Shown: positions 1 through 7,523 of the stretch, piece after piece | Numbering within the stretch: position 1 is the stretch's first letter | Layout: each line of letters opens with the position of its first letter | Assembly: GCA_001804865.1 (NCBI GenBank) | Contig: MHBK01000055.1 | Location: forward strand, 89,764-153,763 | Length of the DNA: 64,000 bases | DNA from: Lentisphaerae bacterium GWF2_57_35 | GTDB taxonomy: Bacteria > Verrucomicrobiota > Kiritimatiellia > CAIQIC01 > GWF2-57-35 | Reading direction: 5' to 3' | Position numbers and translations under genes: made by a program | The notes under the pieces: model-generated | The model's input: the letters and a program-made list of their open reading frames with translations, nothing else | Told to the model about the DNA's origin: nothing | The model's database searches: none

Positions 1-16
1 TTGGGGAGAGAGATGG

Positions 17-104
17 AAAACATCGAACAACCAACATCGAACTTTGAACATCGAAAGGGGGAAACTTCGATGTTCAGTGTTCGATGTTGGTTGTTCGATG
101 TTTT
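17..104. repeat. Long near-perfect hairpin repeat built from ACATCGAAC units
   Basis: Bases 17-42 are the exact reverse complement of 79-104 (26 bp), and 45-55 is the exact reverse complement of 66-76 (11 bp), leaving a loop of about 10 bases. Each arm is made of repeated ACATCGAAC-like units. It lies directly downstream of the stop codon of the minus-strand NYN gene, so it could act as a transcript-ending or RNA-stabilising hairpin for that gene. It also looks like a dispersed intergenic repeat, but only one copy is in the window. Confidence 0.75.
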
Positions 105-105
105 C

Positions 106-579
106 TTACGACTCTTTCGGTTTTTGCTTGGGGAAAAAATCGCCTAGCGTGTGGCCGGAAGGGGGCTTGGGGTAGGGGGTGGGTCTTCGCTTCTCGTAGC
201 GCTTGCATTGGTCCAGGAAGTCCCCGCAGGACATTGTTTCGGCGCCGGCCGCCATGACGGTCTCTCGTTCCATGCGATCCGACGTGATGACCAGAATGCC
301 GGCCGGCGACGGACTTTCGTGCACCAGTCGCTCGATGATCGTGTCGGCGGTTTTGTCGCCCGGTGAAAAAACGATTTCCACGGTGCGGGAGTGAAAGTCG
401 GGCTCCTGCATCGGCGTACGGCCATCAAAGACGATCGTGACGCGTTCGGCGAAAAATCCCGAGACGGCTTCGAGGTGACGGATGAGATGCTGGCGCGAGC
501 TGGCCAGGTCCGATTTCATCTGCGAGGGATCCCGATACAAGAGACTGTAGCCATCGACGATGAGCCAATCGGTTTGCAT
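106..579 (-). CDS. YacP-like NYN domain RNA-binding/nuclease protein
   Basis: A 157-residue protein covering a single NYN (PIN-like) domain of the YacP family, which is linked to RNA processing. The opening WLIVDGYSLLY carries the first acidic residue expected of the fold. VTIVFDGRTP (about residue 47) and GILVITSDRMER (about 94) give the further conserved aspartates. The C-terminus is basic and proline-rich, with no signal peptide, so it should be cytoplasmic. It sits 6 bases downstream of the lacI-type gene on the same strand and ends just before the 17-104 hairpin. Family assignment is from motif recognition; the RNA substrate is unknown. Confidence 0.8.
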   Translation of the reverse strand: MQTDWLIVDGYSLLYRDPSQMKSDLASSRQHLIRHLEAVSGFFAERVTIVFDGRTPMQEPDFHSRTVEIVFSPGDKTADTIIERLVHESPSPAGILVITSDRMERETVMAAGAETMSCGDFLDQCKRYEKRRPTPYPKPPSGHTLGDFFPKQKPKES

Positions 580-585
580 GAGCGA

Positions 586-1623
586 TTAACCGCTCTTGGA
601 GGCGGGCCGAACCGGGCCGGTCGATTCCCGCTCCACCAGTTTAACGGCCAGCAATTCGCGGCACTTGGTGATTTGTTCGCGGAAAAGAGCCAGCATCCGG
701 TCGCAGGCCAGCGCGCCGAGTTGGTACAAGTCGTGACGAATGGTCGTCAGCCCCGGCGTGATGAAGGCCGCTTCCGGAATGTCGTCGACGCCCATGATCG
801 AGATGTCCTGGGGAACGCGCAGGCCCTGTTTCACGACATATCGCATGGCGCCGATGGCCATGCGGTCGTTGCCCGCCATGATGGCCGTGAGGTTCTTATT
901 CTTCGTGAGCAGTTGTCGGGCCGCTTCAAAACCGTTTTCCTGGCTCCAATCCCTGCCGCCGTCGATCCAGGGAAGATTGCTTTCCTTCAAGCCGCGGCTT
1001 TGGCAGCGCTCGATGAACGATTGCCTGAATTCGATGCCCGTGTGCGTGTTGGTTCCTGCAATAATGCCGATGTGATGATGACCCAGGGTCGTCAGGTGAT
1101 CCGCCGCCTGGAACGCCGAAGCCCGATAATCGACGGCAATAAAATTCAACGCGCTGTTCGGAAAATAATGATTCACCAGCAGGAAGGCGAACGGATGGCT
1201 CTCGAATGCCTTGAGATAGGTGTCGTTAATGGAAGAGGCAATGAAGAGCATGCCGTCGACGCGCTTGGATTTAAGCAGGTTGAGATATTCCTGGCTCTCG
1301 ACAAATTTCGCATTCGCCACATCCAAAATGACTTTGTAATTCTGCTCCGTGGCCCGGTCGTAGATGCCGCTGACGATTTCGCCAAAGTAAATGTCGGCAA
1401 AGACGTGGTTCAAATGGGGAACGACCACGCTAAGCGTTTTGCTGGAACGCGAAGCCAGACCGCGGGCATTGATGTTCGGCTGGTAGCCGTGCTTCTCGAC
1501 CACGCCCAATACCTTCGCGCGCGTTTCCTCGCTGATTCTCGGATTGTTGTTAAGAACCAGGGAAACGGTGCTCAGGGAGACGCCGCATTCTCGCGCAATA
1601 TCTTTTATAGTTGTTCTTGGCAT
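586..1623 (-). CDS. LacI-family transcriptional regulator
   Basis: 345 residues, the usual LacI-family length. The N-terminal helix-turn-helix TIKDIARECGVSLSTVS (residues 5-21) is followed by the recognition stretch and a hinge segment near ARGLAS (residues 54-59). A periplasmic-binding-protein-like sensor domain follows (VVVPHLNHVFADIYF onward, MAGNDRMAIGAM near 250, SIMGVDDIPEAAF near 275). Such proteins repress promoters through palindromes of the AAACGTTT type, and two such palindromes occur nearby, upstream of the genes at 2349 and 3791. A 10-bp palindrome, TGATTAATCA at 1638-1647, lies 15 bases upstream of its own start and could be an autoregulatory site, though its sequence differs. 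The effector is probably a sugar but cannot be told from sequence. Confidence 0.92.
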   Translation of the reverse strand: MPRTTIKDIARECGVSLSTVSLVLNNNPRISEETRAKVLGVVEKHGYQPNINARGLASRSSKTLSVVVPHLNHVFADIYFGEIVSGIYDRATEQNYKVILDVANAKFVESQEYLNLLKSKRVDGMLFIASSINDTYLKAFESHPFAFLLVNHYFPNSALNFIAVDYRASAFQAADHLTTLGHHHIGIIAGTNTHTGIEFRQSFIERCQSRGLKESNLPWIDGGRDWSQENGFEAARQLLTKNKNLTAIMAGNDRMAIGAMRYVVKQGLRVPQDISIMGVDDIPEAAFITPGLTTIRHDLYQLGALACDRMLALFREQITKCRELLAVKLVERESTGPVRPASKSG

Positions 1624-1679
1624 AGTCTTTATGTGTTTGATTAATCATGGCCGAACCGGACTATGCCCGCAATAACAAA

Positions 1680-1919
1680 TTAAAAGCTTTCAACAATGGC
1701 TTCGCGCGTCACGCCTTTGTGTTCGGCCACCGAACGCAAGATTCCGTTGAGCGTGCCCACGCGCAGACTGGAATGAGCAGGAATGGCGATGCGGTGAGAA
1801 GAAGGGGTCTCTGTTTGTAAAATGACCTGGCTGCCGACTTGGTGGATTATTTGATAACCCCAGTTACGGCAAAGCGCTTTGACCAGTTCCTAGCCGTTTA
1901 GATCCCGGGGAATTTTCAT
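1680..1919 (-). pseudogene. hicA: HicA-like mRNA interferase toxin interrupted by an in-frame TAG
   Basis: Reading the minus strand from ATG at 1919 gives MKIPRDLNG, then TAG at 1892-1890, then a clean continuation: ELVKALCRNWGYQ, a GSQVILQTE stretch where HicA has its catalytic GSH motif, and HRIAIPAHSSLRVGTL. It ends at TAA (1682-1680), 79 sense-plus-stop codons in all. Family members usually have Lys or Arg at the TAG position (SGKELVKAL-like), so one base change explains it. The catalytic His of GSH is Gln here, a second sign of inactivation. The start overlaps the hicB stop as ATGA. Alternatives are a sequencing error or translation from a downstream start. Confidence 0.8.
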
Positions 1920-2125
1920 GCGGTCGCCAGAACCTCGTCGCGCACCAGATGCAAACGGATCACTCCAGGCTGGGGACAGTCAAAGTAAAAGGCGCTAACG
2001 GCTTCCTTAACATTTTGGCGCAACTCTTCCCAGGTGCCCGCCTGCGTAAAAATACTCTCGGTCAGGCATTCGGCCACATAGCCCCCATCGGATTCCTGGG
2101 TGACTTCAAAAATCAGTTCGTTCAT
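1916..2125 (-). CDS. hicB: HicB-like antitoxin
   Basis: 69 residues forming a HicB partial RNase-H-like fold. The FEVTQESDGGYVAECLTES opening and the TWEELRQNVKEAVSAFY helix are typical of type II HicB antitoxins, which bind HicA. A good ribosome site (GGGAGAAG) precedes the ATG. The stop overlaps the start of the broken hicA by ATGA, so antitoxin precedes toxin. No DNA-binding extension is present, so autoregulation would need another factor. With its toxin broken this may be a decaying or solo antitoxin. Confidence 0.85.
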   Translation of the reverse strand: MNELIFEVTQESDGGYVAECLTESIFTQAGTWEELRQNVKEAVSAFYFDCPQPGVIRLHLVRDEVLATA

Positions 2126-2253
2126 AAAATCTTCTCCCTATTTCGCTATTCACTATACCTTTTTGCTTTTAGGTTGTCACGGCGACGGCTTGAGTTTCGC
2201 CGGATGGGCAGCGCGTAATCATGTATGAATTGGGCCCGTCGTGGGAAAAACGA

Positions 2254-2281
2254 TTGAACTTATGCGGGCGGAGGGTTATTT
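2254..2281 (+). promoter_or_regulatory. Possible sigma70-like promoter for the 2349 gene
   Basis: TTGAAC (2254-2259), a 16-base spacer and TTATTT (2276-2281) form a plausible -35/-10 pair. The LacI-type palindrome at 2289-2308 would then sit at about the transcription start, a standard repressor position. This is assigned by eye and the -10 is weak. Confidence 0.3.
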
Positions 2282-2288
2282 TCCCTCA

Positions 2289-2308
2289 CAGGTAAAACCT
2301 TTTACCTG
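2289..2308. promoter_or_regulatory. LacI-type operator palindrome
   Basis: CAGGTAAAA and TTTTACCTG are perfect 9-base arms around a CC centre, 40 bases upstream of the ATG at 2349. The even-centred A/T-rich form with outer GG/CC matches the general layout of LacI-family operators. The regulator at 586-1623 is the obvious local candidate, but this is inference. Confidence 0.6.
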
Positions 2309-2348
2309 GGGTGTAGGCAGGCTTTGAAAAATCTAACTGGAGGACAGG

Positions 2349-2945
2349 ATGAAAAGATCTTTGATGATGTGTATGACCATTTCGGTCTTGGCTCTTTCGG
2401 CGAGCGCCGCGGAGCTGACGACGGACTGGGCCTATCACGACAATAATGACGGGACCGATCATCGAACGACGGAATCCGTGCCTGGCGACAGCTATACTTT
2501 TGTCGGCAATGGGACCACGACCATGGGGAACGACGATCCCGTGACGCTTTATATCCTGACGGCCAATAATTTTGCCGGAGACCTGGAAGAGCAGGTGTTT
2601 GTGCGTTGGTGGAACGGAGAAGCGGAAAATTGGGTGATGGGAAGTTGGGAGAAAAACGTACCGCTTGGAAAGAGCGGCGACGCAGACAACGGCGTTTTTC
2701 ACGGCCTGCCTTCCGATGGCGGCGTGACGTTGGATTTGTGGAAGGTGCTCATTCCCCCGGAGATGACCCGGCCCGGCGACAATTTCTATGTCATTCAACT
2801 CAAAGGCTGGCAGGAAGGGGCGGAGGCCTCCCAGGCTTATCTAATCAGGGATTCCGCTGAAGGCTCCGGCAACAATAATCTCGGCCAGTCCTGGACCTCC
2901 GGCGACTATTTCGGACACGATTGGAGCGTGACGATCGAGGAGTAG
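2349..2945 (+). CDS. Secreted protein of unknown function
   Basis: 198 residues, with a strong GGAGGA ribosome site. Residues 1-20 (MKRSLMMCMTISVLALSASA) are a signal peptide with an A-S-A cleavage site. The mature part is acidic, rich in Asp, Gly and Trp, and has no membrane segment, cysteine pair or known catalytic motif. It could be a beta-sandwich (repeated W/V/Y strands such as EQVFVRWWNGEAENWV). I do not recognise the family. The LacI-type palindrome upstream suggests induction by a carbohydrate signal. It ends at a terminator shared with the convergent PEP-CTERM gene. Confidence 0.75.
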   Translation: MKRSLMMCMTISVLALSASAAELTTDWAYHDNNDGTDHRTTESVPGDSYTFVGNGTTTMGNDDPVTLYILTANNFAGDLEEQVFVRWWNGEAENWVMGSWEKNVPLGKSGDADNGVFHGLPSDGGVTLDLWKVLIPPEMTRPGDNFYVIQLKGWQEGAEASQAYLIRDSAEGSGNNNLGQSWTSGDYFGHDWSVTIEE

Positions 2946-2973
2946 ACGGAAAAACGGAAGAATCGAAAAGCGA

Positions 2974-3002
2974 AAAGGCCGCGTTATGAAAACGCGGCCT
3001 TT
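2974..3002. terminator. Bidirectional rho-independent terminator
   Basis: A perfect 12-bp stem, AAAGGCCGCGTT (2974-2985) with AACGCGGCCTTT (2991-3002), and a 5-base loop. It lies between two convergent genes. The minus-strand readout has a further T-rich tail. Confidence 0.85.
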
Positions 3003-3023
3003 CTGCTGTCAATAACCAGTCGA

Positions 3024-3791
3024 TTATTTCCGCATGCGACGGGCGATCAGTACGCCGGCGATGCCAAGGCCGATCAAAGCCAGGCTGCCAGGTTCGGGAA
3101 CCGTATGGGTCATGGAGAAGTCGTTAACATAGGGTTGGCGCTGATCGCCGGTTGCCAAGTCGGAGGCATACAACCGGAAAGAATCGGGAGAGCCAGCCAG
3201 ATTGAGTGTTTGATCGAAACTCTCCACCCCATCGCGTCCGGTGACCTGGAGTCTCAATTGATTTCCGCCCAGATACCAGAAGCTGAAGAGCATGCCATTA
3301 ACGCCATAGTTGTTGAACAAGGGTTGTGCGCCGCCGCCGATGTCGTAGGTGATCGCCGACGAACCGCCCATGTTGATGTTGATCAACTGCGTTCCGCCCG
3401 CGCCGCCGCTATAAAGGTTGAAACCTTTGTTTCCCGTGCCGTCGCTGTCCCAGTTGACGCCCCAAACGAGAGAAAACACATCGTCCGCTACCATGGCGCC
3501 GCCGCCGAACGCGCGATCGGCATTGACGTAGTTGCCCGGTCCGTTGGGATTGGCATACATGCCGAACGATGCAGCATTCATGCCGGCGATGCCGGCGGCC
3601 GCAGGATCGCCGATGAACGTGCCGGCCGTGCCGCTGGCGCTGATGGACCATGCTCCAAAATTCGTGCCGCCATTGGAGCCGGTGTTCCACGAACCTCCAT
3701 AATTGCCGGCATGATCCGCCCCAATCAAAGAGGCATTCGCTGTCGCTATAGAAACCAGAACCGTCGCTACTGCCAGAACTGCTTGTCTCAT
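3024..3791 (-). CDS. PEP-CTERM sorting domain protein
   Basis: 255 residues. A signal peptide (about residues 1-20, ending TANA) precedes a Gly/Asn/Ala-rich beta-type extracellular region. The C-terminus has VPEPGSLALIGLGIAGVLIA and then a basic RRMRK tail, the three-part PEP-CTERM signal cut by exosortase. The protein should be carried across the inner membrane, cleaved and delivered to the surface or matrix. Exosortase systems typically accompany exopolysaccharide loci, which fits the cluster downstream, but no exosortase lies in this window. A LacI-type palindrome is 31 bases upstream of the start, so it may be co-regulated with the 2349 gene. Confidence 0.88.
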   Translation of the reverse strand: MRQAVLAVATVLVSIATANASLIGADHAGNYGGSWNTGSNGGTNFGAWSISASGTAGTFIGDPAAAGIAGMNAASFGMYANPNGPGNYVNADRAFGGGAMVADDVFSLVWGVNWDSDGTGNKGFNLYSGGAGGTQLININMGGSSAITYDIGGGAQPLFNNYGVNGMLFSFWYLGGNQLRLQVTGRDGVESFDQTLNLAGSPDSFRLYASDLATGDQRQPYVNDFSMTHTVPEPGSLALIGLGIAGVLIARRMRK

Positions 3792-3821
3792 TCTTGATAC
3801 CCTCTCAATTAGTACATTTGC

Positions 3822-3833
3822 TAAAACGTTTTA
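3822..3833. promoter_or_regulatory. LacI-type operator palindrome
   Basis: TAAAACGTTTTA is a perfect 12-base palindrome with the central CG typical of LacI-family operators, upstream of the PEP-CTERM gene's start at 3791 on the minus strand. Its core resembles the palindrome at 2289-2308. Confidence 0.6.
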
Positions 3834-4040
3834 ATAAATACTCCTGCATGAGCCGACTGTTCAATAGTTTTTTGCATTTTTCAGCGTTAAGAAGACCATT
3901 AAATATAGCTTGGACAGATGTTACGGAAAACATTCGGCCAAATTTGATGCATGAAAAAATGAGTAGGCCCTGTTCCATTCTATGATATCATTGAATAAAT
4001 GGATTGGGCAGGCGTCCAAAAGACAAAACGGAGGTGATGA

Positions 4041-4976
4041 ATGAAGATGAAAATGGTTTTGTTGGTTCTACTGGTCAGTGCGGTTTCAGTTCTTGCGGCG
4101 CCGTTTCGCGTGGCGTTGATGGATTTTGAAGATCAAACCGGCGTGAGGCCCGACGAAAAACTGGGCGGCGCCATCCAGCCCGGCGCGCTGGCCGCCAAGG
4201 GAGTTTTCATCATGGGCAAGGGGCTCCTCAACCAGGACAATTTCACGTTGATCGATCGGCGCGATTTCATGACCCAGATGGAACGGCTGCGCCCGACCGA
4301 CATGGGCAAGTCGACGCCTACTAAGCCGTCCTTTATTCAGGCCGCCCAGGCCCTGGGCGCGGATGTGGTTTTGCGCGGCAGTTTGCAGAGTTTCTCGTCG
4401 GGCAGGAATGTGGTGAATCAAGGCGGCTACAAGACCGACTTCTCCATCCTTTCCCTGCGGGTGTCGCTGGAGGCGCTCGATGCGGTTGACGGCGCGGTGA
4501 TCGCGATGGCGGACGGCGTGGCGTCCGAGAAAATTCGCCAGACCGACCAGACTTACACGGAGCTGTCTGAAGAGGACGCGATAGGCCTTCTCGACAAGGC
4601 GATCGCCCAGGCCCTGCCTCAACTCGAAAGCGCCCTGACCAAACGGCAGGCGAAATTGGATAGCCGACCCAAGATCAAGCTGAACGTGACGACCTCGGCC
4701 GATCCGGCTTTGATCGAAATCGACGGAATTTTGGTGGGCACTTCGCCAATTCAAGGCTTGGAAATCTACCAGGGCGATCATGTGCTGACGATCGGCAAAC
4801 CTGGCTACCGCGATATTACCAAGCGCATCCTGTTTGCGCAGGACACGGCCATCGAAGTGCCGATGATGCGGACCGAGTTGTCGGCGGAAGAAATGAAGGA
4901 CATCCTGGAGAAGATCCGGCTGAACGTCATTGCCGGCGATCCGGGTTTGGTGATTCACAACATCAGCGACAACTAA
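4041..4976 (+). CDS. CsgG-like N-terminal plus PEGA domain exported protein
   Basis: 311 residues. A signal peptide ends near residue 19 (SVSVLAAP). Residues 20-200 resemble the CsgG/TolB-N type fold: FRVALMDFEDQTG, then FTLIDRRDFMTQMERLR, then ALGADVVLRGSLQSF. Residues about 213-275 form a PEGA carbohydrate-surface domain (PALIEIDGILVGTSPIQGL, then GDHVLTIGKPGYRD). There is no lipobox Cys at the cleavage site, so it is probably periplasmic or cell-surface rather than lipid-anchored. Proteins of this build are common in PVC bacteria and their job is not settled. A probable terminator follows. Confidence 0.75.
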   Translation: MKMKMVLLVLLVSAVSVLAAPFRVALMDFEDQTGVRPDEKLGGAIQPGALAAKGVFIMGKGLLNQDNFTLIDRRDFMTQMERLRPTDMGKSTPTKPSFIQAAQALGADVVLRGSLQSFSSGRNVVNQGGYKTDFSILSLRVSLEALDAVDGAVIAMADGVASEKIRQTDQTYTELSEEDAIGLLDKAIAQALPQLESALTKRQAKLDSRPKIKLNVTTSADPALIEIDGILVGTSPIQGLEIYQGDHVLTIGKPGYRDITKRILFAQDTAIEVPMMRTELSAEEMKDILEKIRLNVIAGDPGLVIHNISDN

Positions 4977-4997
4977 ATCTCAAGGAAGACGATAGAG

Positions 4998-5030
4998 CAA
5001 AGGCCGGGCGATCCGGCCTTTGCCTTTTCT
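4998..5030 (+). terminator. Rho-independent terminator after the CsgG/PEGA gene
   Basis: CAAAGGCCGG (4998-5007) pairs with CCGGCCTTTG (5013-5022), followed by CCTTTTCTT. It ends just before the next gene's ATG at 5032, so that gene needs its own promoter or read-through. Confidence 0.75.
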
Positions 5031-5031
5031 T

Positions 5032-5574
5032 ATGGAATCGTGGATTGTTTTTCTTAAACAGGCCGGCATGGGCCTTGGTTTTGTGGGCGTCTGGCTGCTG
5101 TGCATCGGCGGCCTGATCCTGTCTTGTCTTTCCATCTCCGGCACGTGGGTGGTCGTGGGCGCCGCGTTGCTGGCGGCCGTGGTTTCCCCGGCGCCGTTTC
5201 CCGGGCTGGCGACTATCCTGATTTTTATCGGTCTCTCCGCTGCGATCGAATTGCTGGAATGGTTTGCCGGCATGTATGGAGTGACGAAGCGGGGCGGTTC
5301 AAAGCTGGCCGGCTTCATGGCGTTGGTCGGCGGCGTCCTCGGCATCTTTGCCGGCGGCCTTTTCCCGGTTCCCATCGTGGGCAGTTTGCTGGGCATGATG
5401 CTCTTCAGTTTCGCATTGGTGTACCTGGTGGAGCGGCATCGCCTTCAGAAAGACGCGCCGGCGTTGCATATCGCCATGGGCTCGGTGACGGCCCGTGTTT
5501 TCATGATCATGGTCAAGGTGAGCGTTACGCTCGGCATGATCGTCTGGTTGGTCATCGGCGTGATTCAAAAATAG
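5032..5574 (+). CDS. DUF456 family membrane protein
   Basis: 180 residues from ATG 5032; an in-frame TTG at 5020 lies inside the terminator stem and is unlikely. It has four or five hydrophobic segments. The DUF456 pattern is visible in SISGTWVVVGAALL (about 32-45), the acidic ELLEWFAGMYG (about 70-80), and the Gly-rich GGVLGIFAGGLF with PVPIVGSLLG. DUF456 proteins are small integral membrane proteins of unknown role. No clear Shine-Dalgarno precedes the start. The next gene begins 17 bases downstream on the same strand. Confidence 0.75.
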   Translation: MESWIVFLKQAGMGLGFVGVWLLCIGGLILSCLSISGTWVVVGAALLAAVVSPAPFPGLATILIFIGLSAAIELLEWFAGMYGVTKRGGSKLAGFMALVGGVLGIFAGGLFPVPIVGSLLGMMLFSFALVYLVERHRLQKDAPALHIAMGSVTARVFMIMVKVSVTLGMIVWLVIGVIQK

Positions 5575-5591
5575 CAGAAAGGACGGGTGCT

Positions 5592-7523
5592 ATGCATCGT
5601 TGGCTGAATCGAATAGCTTGGTTGTTCTTGCTCGTTTTATTCACAGCCTCGAATCCTGCTGCGGCTCAAACGCTTTCCGCCCACACGTTGATCGTTCAGC
5701 CGATCCTTGGAACCAACGAGCGGCATCATGTGGAGCAGGCTCTGCATTACCTGAACATGACGCCCGCCGATCTGGCCTTCGAAAAGGATATCGGCAAACC
5801 GCTGTTTGCGTTGAAGTCGACGAGAGCGCTGCTGGCGCATCCGATGGAATTGTCCGTGATGGGCGATCGCGTTTTCAAGGCGGCTGCCGAGTCCGATCCG
5901 GCGGCGTTGTGGTCCTTGATGGCGAGCTTGCTCGAAGTAACGGAACTCCTCCGATTAGAGGACGCTGACCTCATGACGTTCTCTCCGGATGGCGTGGACG
6001 GTTTTTCGGATTTTCTCGCCCGTGCGGCCGCGGTGGAAACCGCTTTGAACGCGGCCTTCAACCCTCTTTCCGACGACGAGCGGGGTTATCTGTCCGCATC
6101 TTATCTGGCCGGCGCTTTTTATGCGGAAGATCGGGAGCCGGTCCGGCTGGAACTGATGCGCGCGGGCATGTCCTCCCAGCAAATTGACCGGGTTATTCAG
6201 GAAGGCCTGCGCATCGATCCGGAGCCGTTCGCGACGAATGGCTTGGCGTTGATGCTGAAGATCGATACGGCCCAACTTCTTCAAGCCGGTCAGCAGTTCC
6301 AGGAGTCGATATATCAATTGGCTGGGTTGGCCGCCGCCGCGACCAACTGGCCGGCGCAGCCGGTCGAATGGCCGACCCCGCAGGGCCCGATCGTCATCGG
6401 CTCGCTGGGCGACGACGTTTACACGAACGCCGCGCTGATCGTGCTCGATCCCGGCGGCAACGATCGCTATGAGGGTTCCGTCGGCGCGGCAAATGGGTTG
6501 CTGGGGCGGCCGCTGGCCGCCATTGTGGATTTGGGCGGCGATGACCTTTACGAGAGCGCGCATTTGACGGGCGCGGGCACGGCCTTGTTCGGCGCGGCGG
6601 TTGTATGGGATGGCGCGGGCGACGATGTGTATCGCGCCGGATACATGGGGCAGGGCGCCGCCGTGCATGGCGCGGCCTGGATGGAAGATCGGGCGGGCGA
6701 CGACGTTTATCGCGCCCGAGCTCACGCCCAGGGCGCCGCGCAGGCCGGCGTGGCGTGTCTGCTCGATGGAACCGGCAACGACCGGTACGATTTGGGTTAC
6801 ATGGGACAAGCCTATGCGGGCGTTCTGGCGGTGGGACTGCTCGTCGACCGACACGGCAACGATCGCTATATGGCCGGAGGGCTTGAACGCGATTACGATC
6901 ACAACGAGGCCCGATTCGTTTCGCTTGCTCAAGGCTTTGCCATCGGACTGCGTCCGTATGCCGGCGGAGGCGTGGCGGCCCTGGTCGATCTGGACGGCTC
7001 CGACAGCTATCTTGCGGATATCTTTGCCCAAGGCGTCAGCTACTGGTATTCCGCCGGCATGTTGCTCGATGCAGCCGGCAACGATACCTACAGCATGTAT
7101 CATTACGGCCAGGGCTCCGGCATTCATCTTAGTTCAGGACTTCTGGTCGATGGGGCGGGGGACGATGTCTACACGGGCTATGTGCTTAGTCAGGGCAACG
7201 CGCACGACTATGCCGTGGGCCTGTTGGTCGATCGCGCCGGTAACGACACGTACACGGCCGATCAACATTCGCAAGGCCGCGCCATCAACAACAGCTTGGC
7301 CGTGCTGATCGACTCGGCGGGCAACGACGCCTATTTTGCCCGGCAAGCCAACGAATGCCAGGGGATCGGCAACGACGGCGACAAGCGGGAATACGGCAGC
7401 TTGGCCCTGTTAATGGATCTCGCCGGGCGGGATCGATATTCCTGCGGCGCGCGCGACGGCGCACGCCTGCTGCGGCCGAATTTTGGGATCGTCTACGATG
7501 TGAAAAACCATGAAACAGAATAA
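5592..7523 (+). CDS. Secreted protein with about eleven G-N/D-D-x-Y repeats
   Basis: 643 residues from ATG 5592 (GGACGG upstream); longer in-frame readings run into the previous gene and lack a signal sequence. Residues 1-26 are a signal peptide ending PAAAQ. Residues 27-265 are helical and unassigned. From about 270 to 620 there are around eleven repeats of 30-40 residues with the pattern L-L-D-x-x-G-N/D-D-x-Y followed by x-Q-G (LLVDRAGNDTYTADQ, LLVDGAGDDVYTGYV, LIDSAGNDAYFARQ). The regular Asp/Asn/Gly turns suggest a beta-solenoid, possibly binding Ca2+, resembling but not equal to RTX repeats. Its stop lies inside the next gene, so the two are translationally coupled. Function unknown. Confidence 0.8.
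   Translation: MHRWLNRIAWLFLLVLFTASNPAAAQTLSAHTLIVQPILGTNERHHVEQALHYLNMTPADLAFEKDIGKPLFALKSTRALLAHPMELSVMGDRVFKAAAESDPAALWSLMASLLEVTELLRLEDADLMTFSPDGVDGFSDFLARAAAVETALNAAFNPLSDDERGYLSASYLAGAFYAEDREPVRLELMRAGMSSQQIDRVIQEGLRIDPEPFATNGLALMLKIDTAQLLQAGQQFQESIYQLAGLAAAATNWPAQPVEWPTPQGPIVIGSLGDDVYTNAALIVLDPGGNDRYEGSVGAANGLLGRPLAAIVDLGGDDLYESAHLTGAGTALFGAAVVWDGAGDDVYRAGYMGQGAAVHGAAWMEDRAGDDVYRARAHAQGAAQAGVACLLDGTGNDRYDLGYMGQAYAGVLAVGLLVDRHGNDRYMAGGLERDYDHNEARFVSLAQGFAIGLRPYAGGGVAALVDLDGSDSYLADIFAQGVSYWYSAGMLLDAAGNDTYSMYHYGQGSGIHLSSGLLVDGAGDDVYTGYVLSQGNAHDYAVGLLVDRAGNDTYTADQHSQGRAINNSLAVLIDSAGNDAYFARQANECQGIGNDGDKREYGSLALLMDLAGRDRYSCGARDGARLLRPNFGIVYDVKNHETE

Noticed and set aside
17..104. CRISPR array
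   Set aside because: The units form one hairpin, without spacers of constant length or cas genes.
391..1644. 417-codon plus-strand open frame opposite the lacI gene
   Set aside because: It is the antisense shadow of the LacI-family and NYN genes, has no family motif and no ribosome site.
4086..4958. 290-codon minus-strand open frame
   Set aside because: Antisense of the CsgG/PEGA gene, with composition typical of a shadow frame.
5100..5591. N-terminal extension of the repeat protein overlapping the DUF456 gene in another frame
   Set aside because: The signal peptide begins at ATG 5592 with a ribosome site, and the extension is an out-of-frame reading of the DUF456 gene.
5955..7127. 390-codon minus-strand open frame
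   Set aside because: Antisense of the repeat protein; its apparent repeats mirror the sense-strand repeats.
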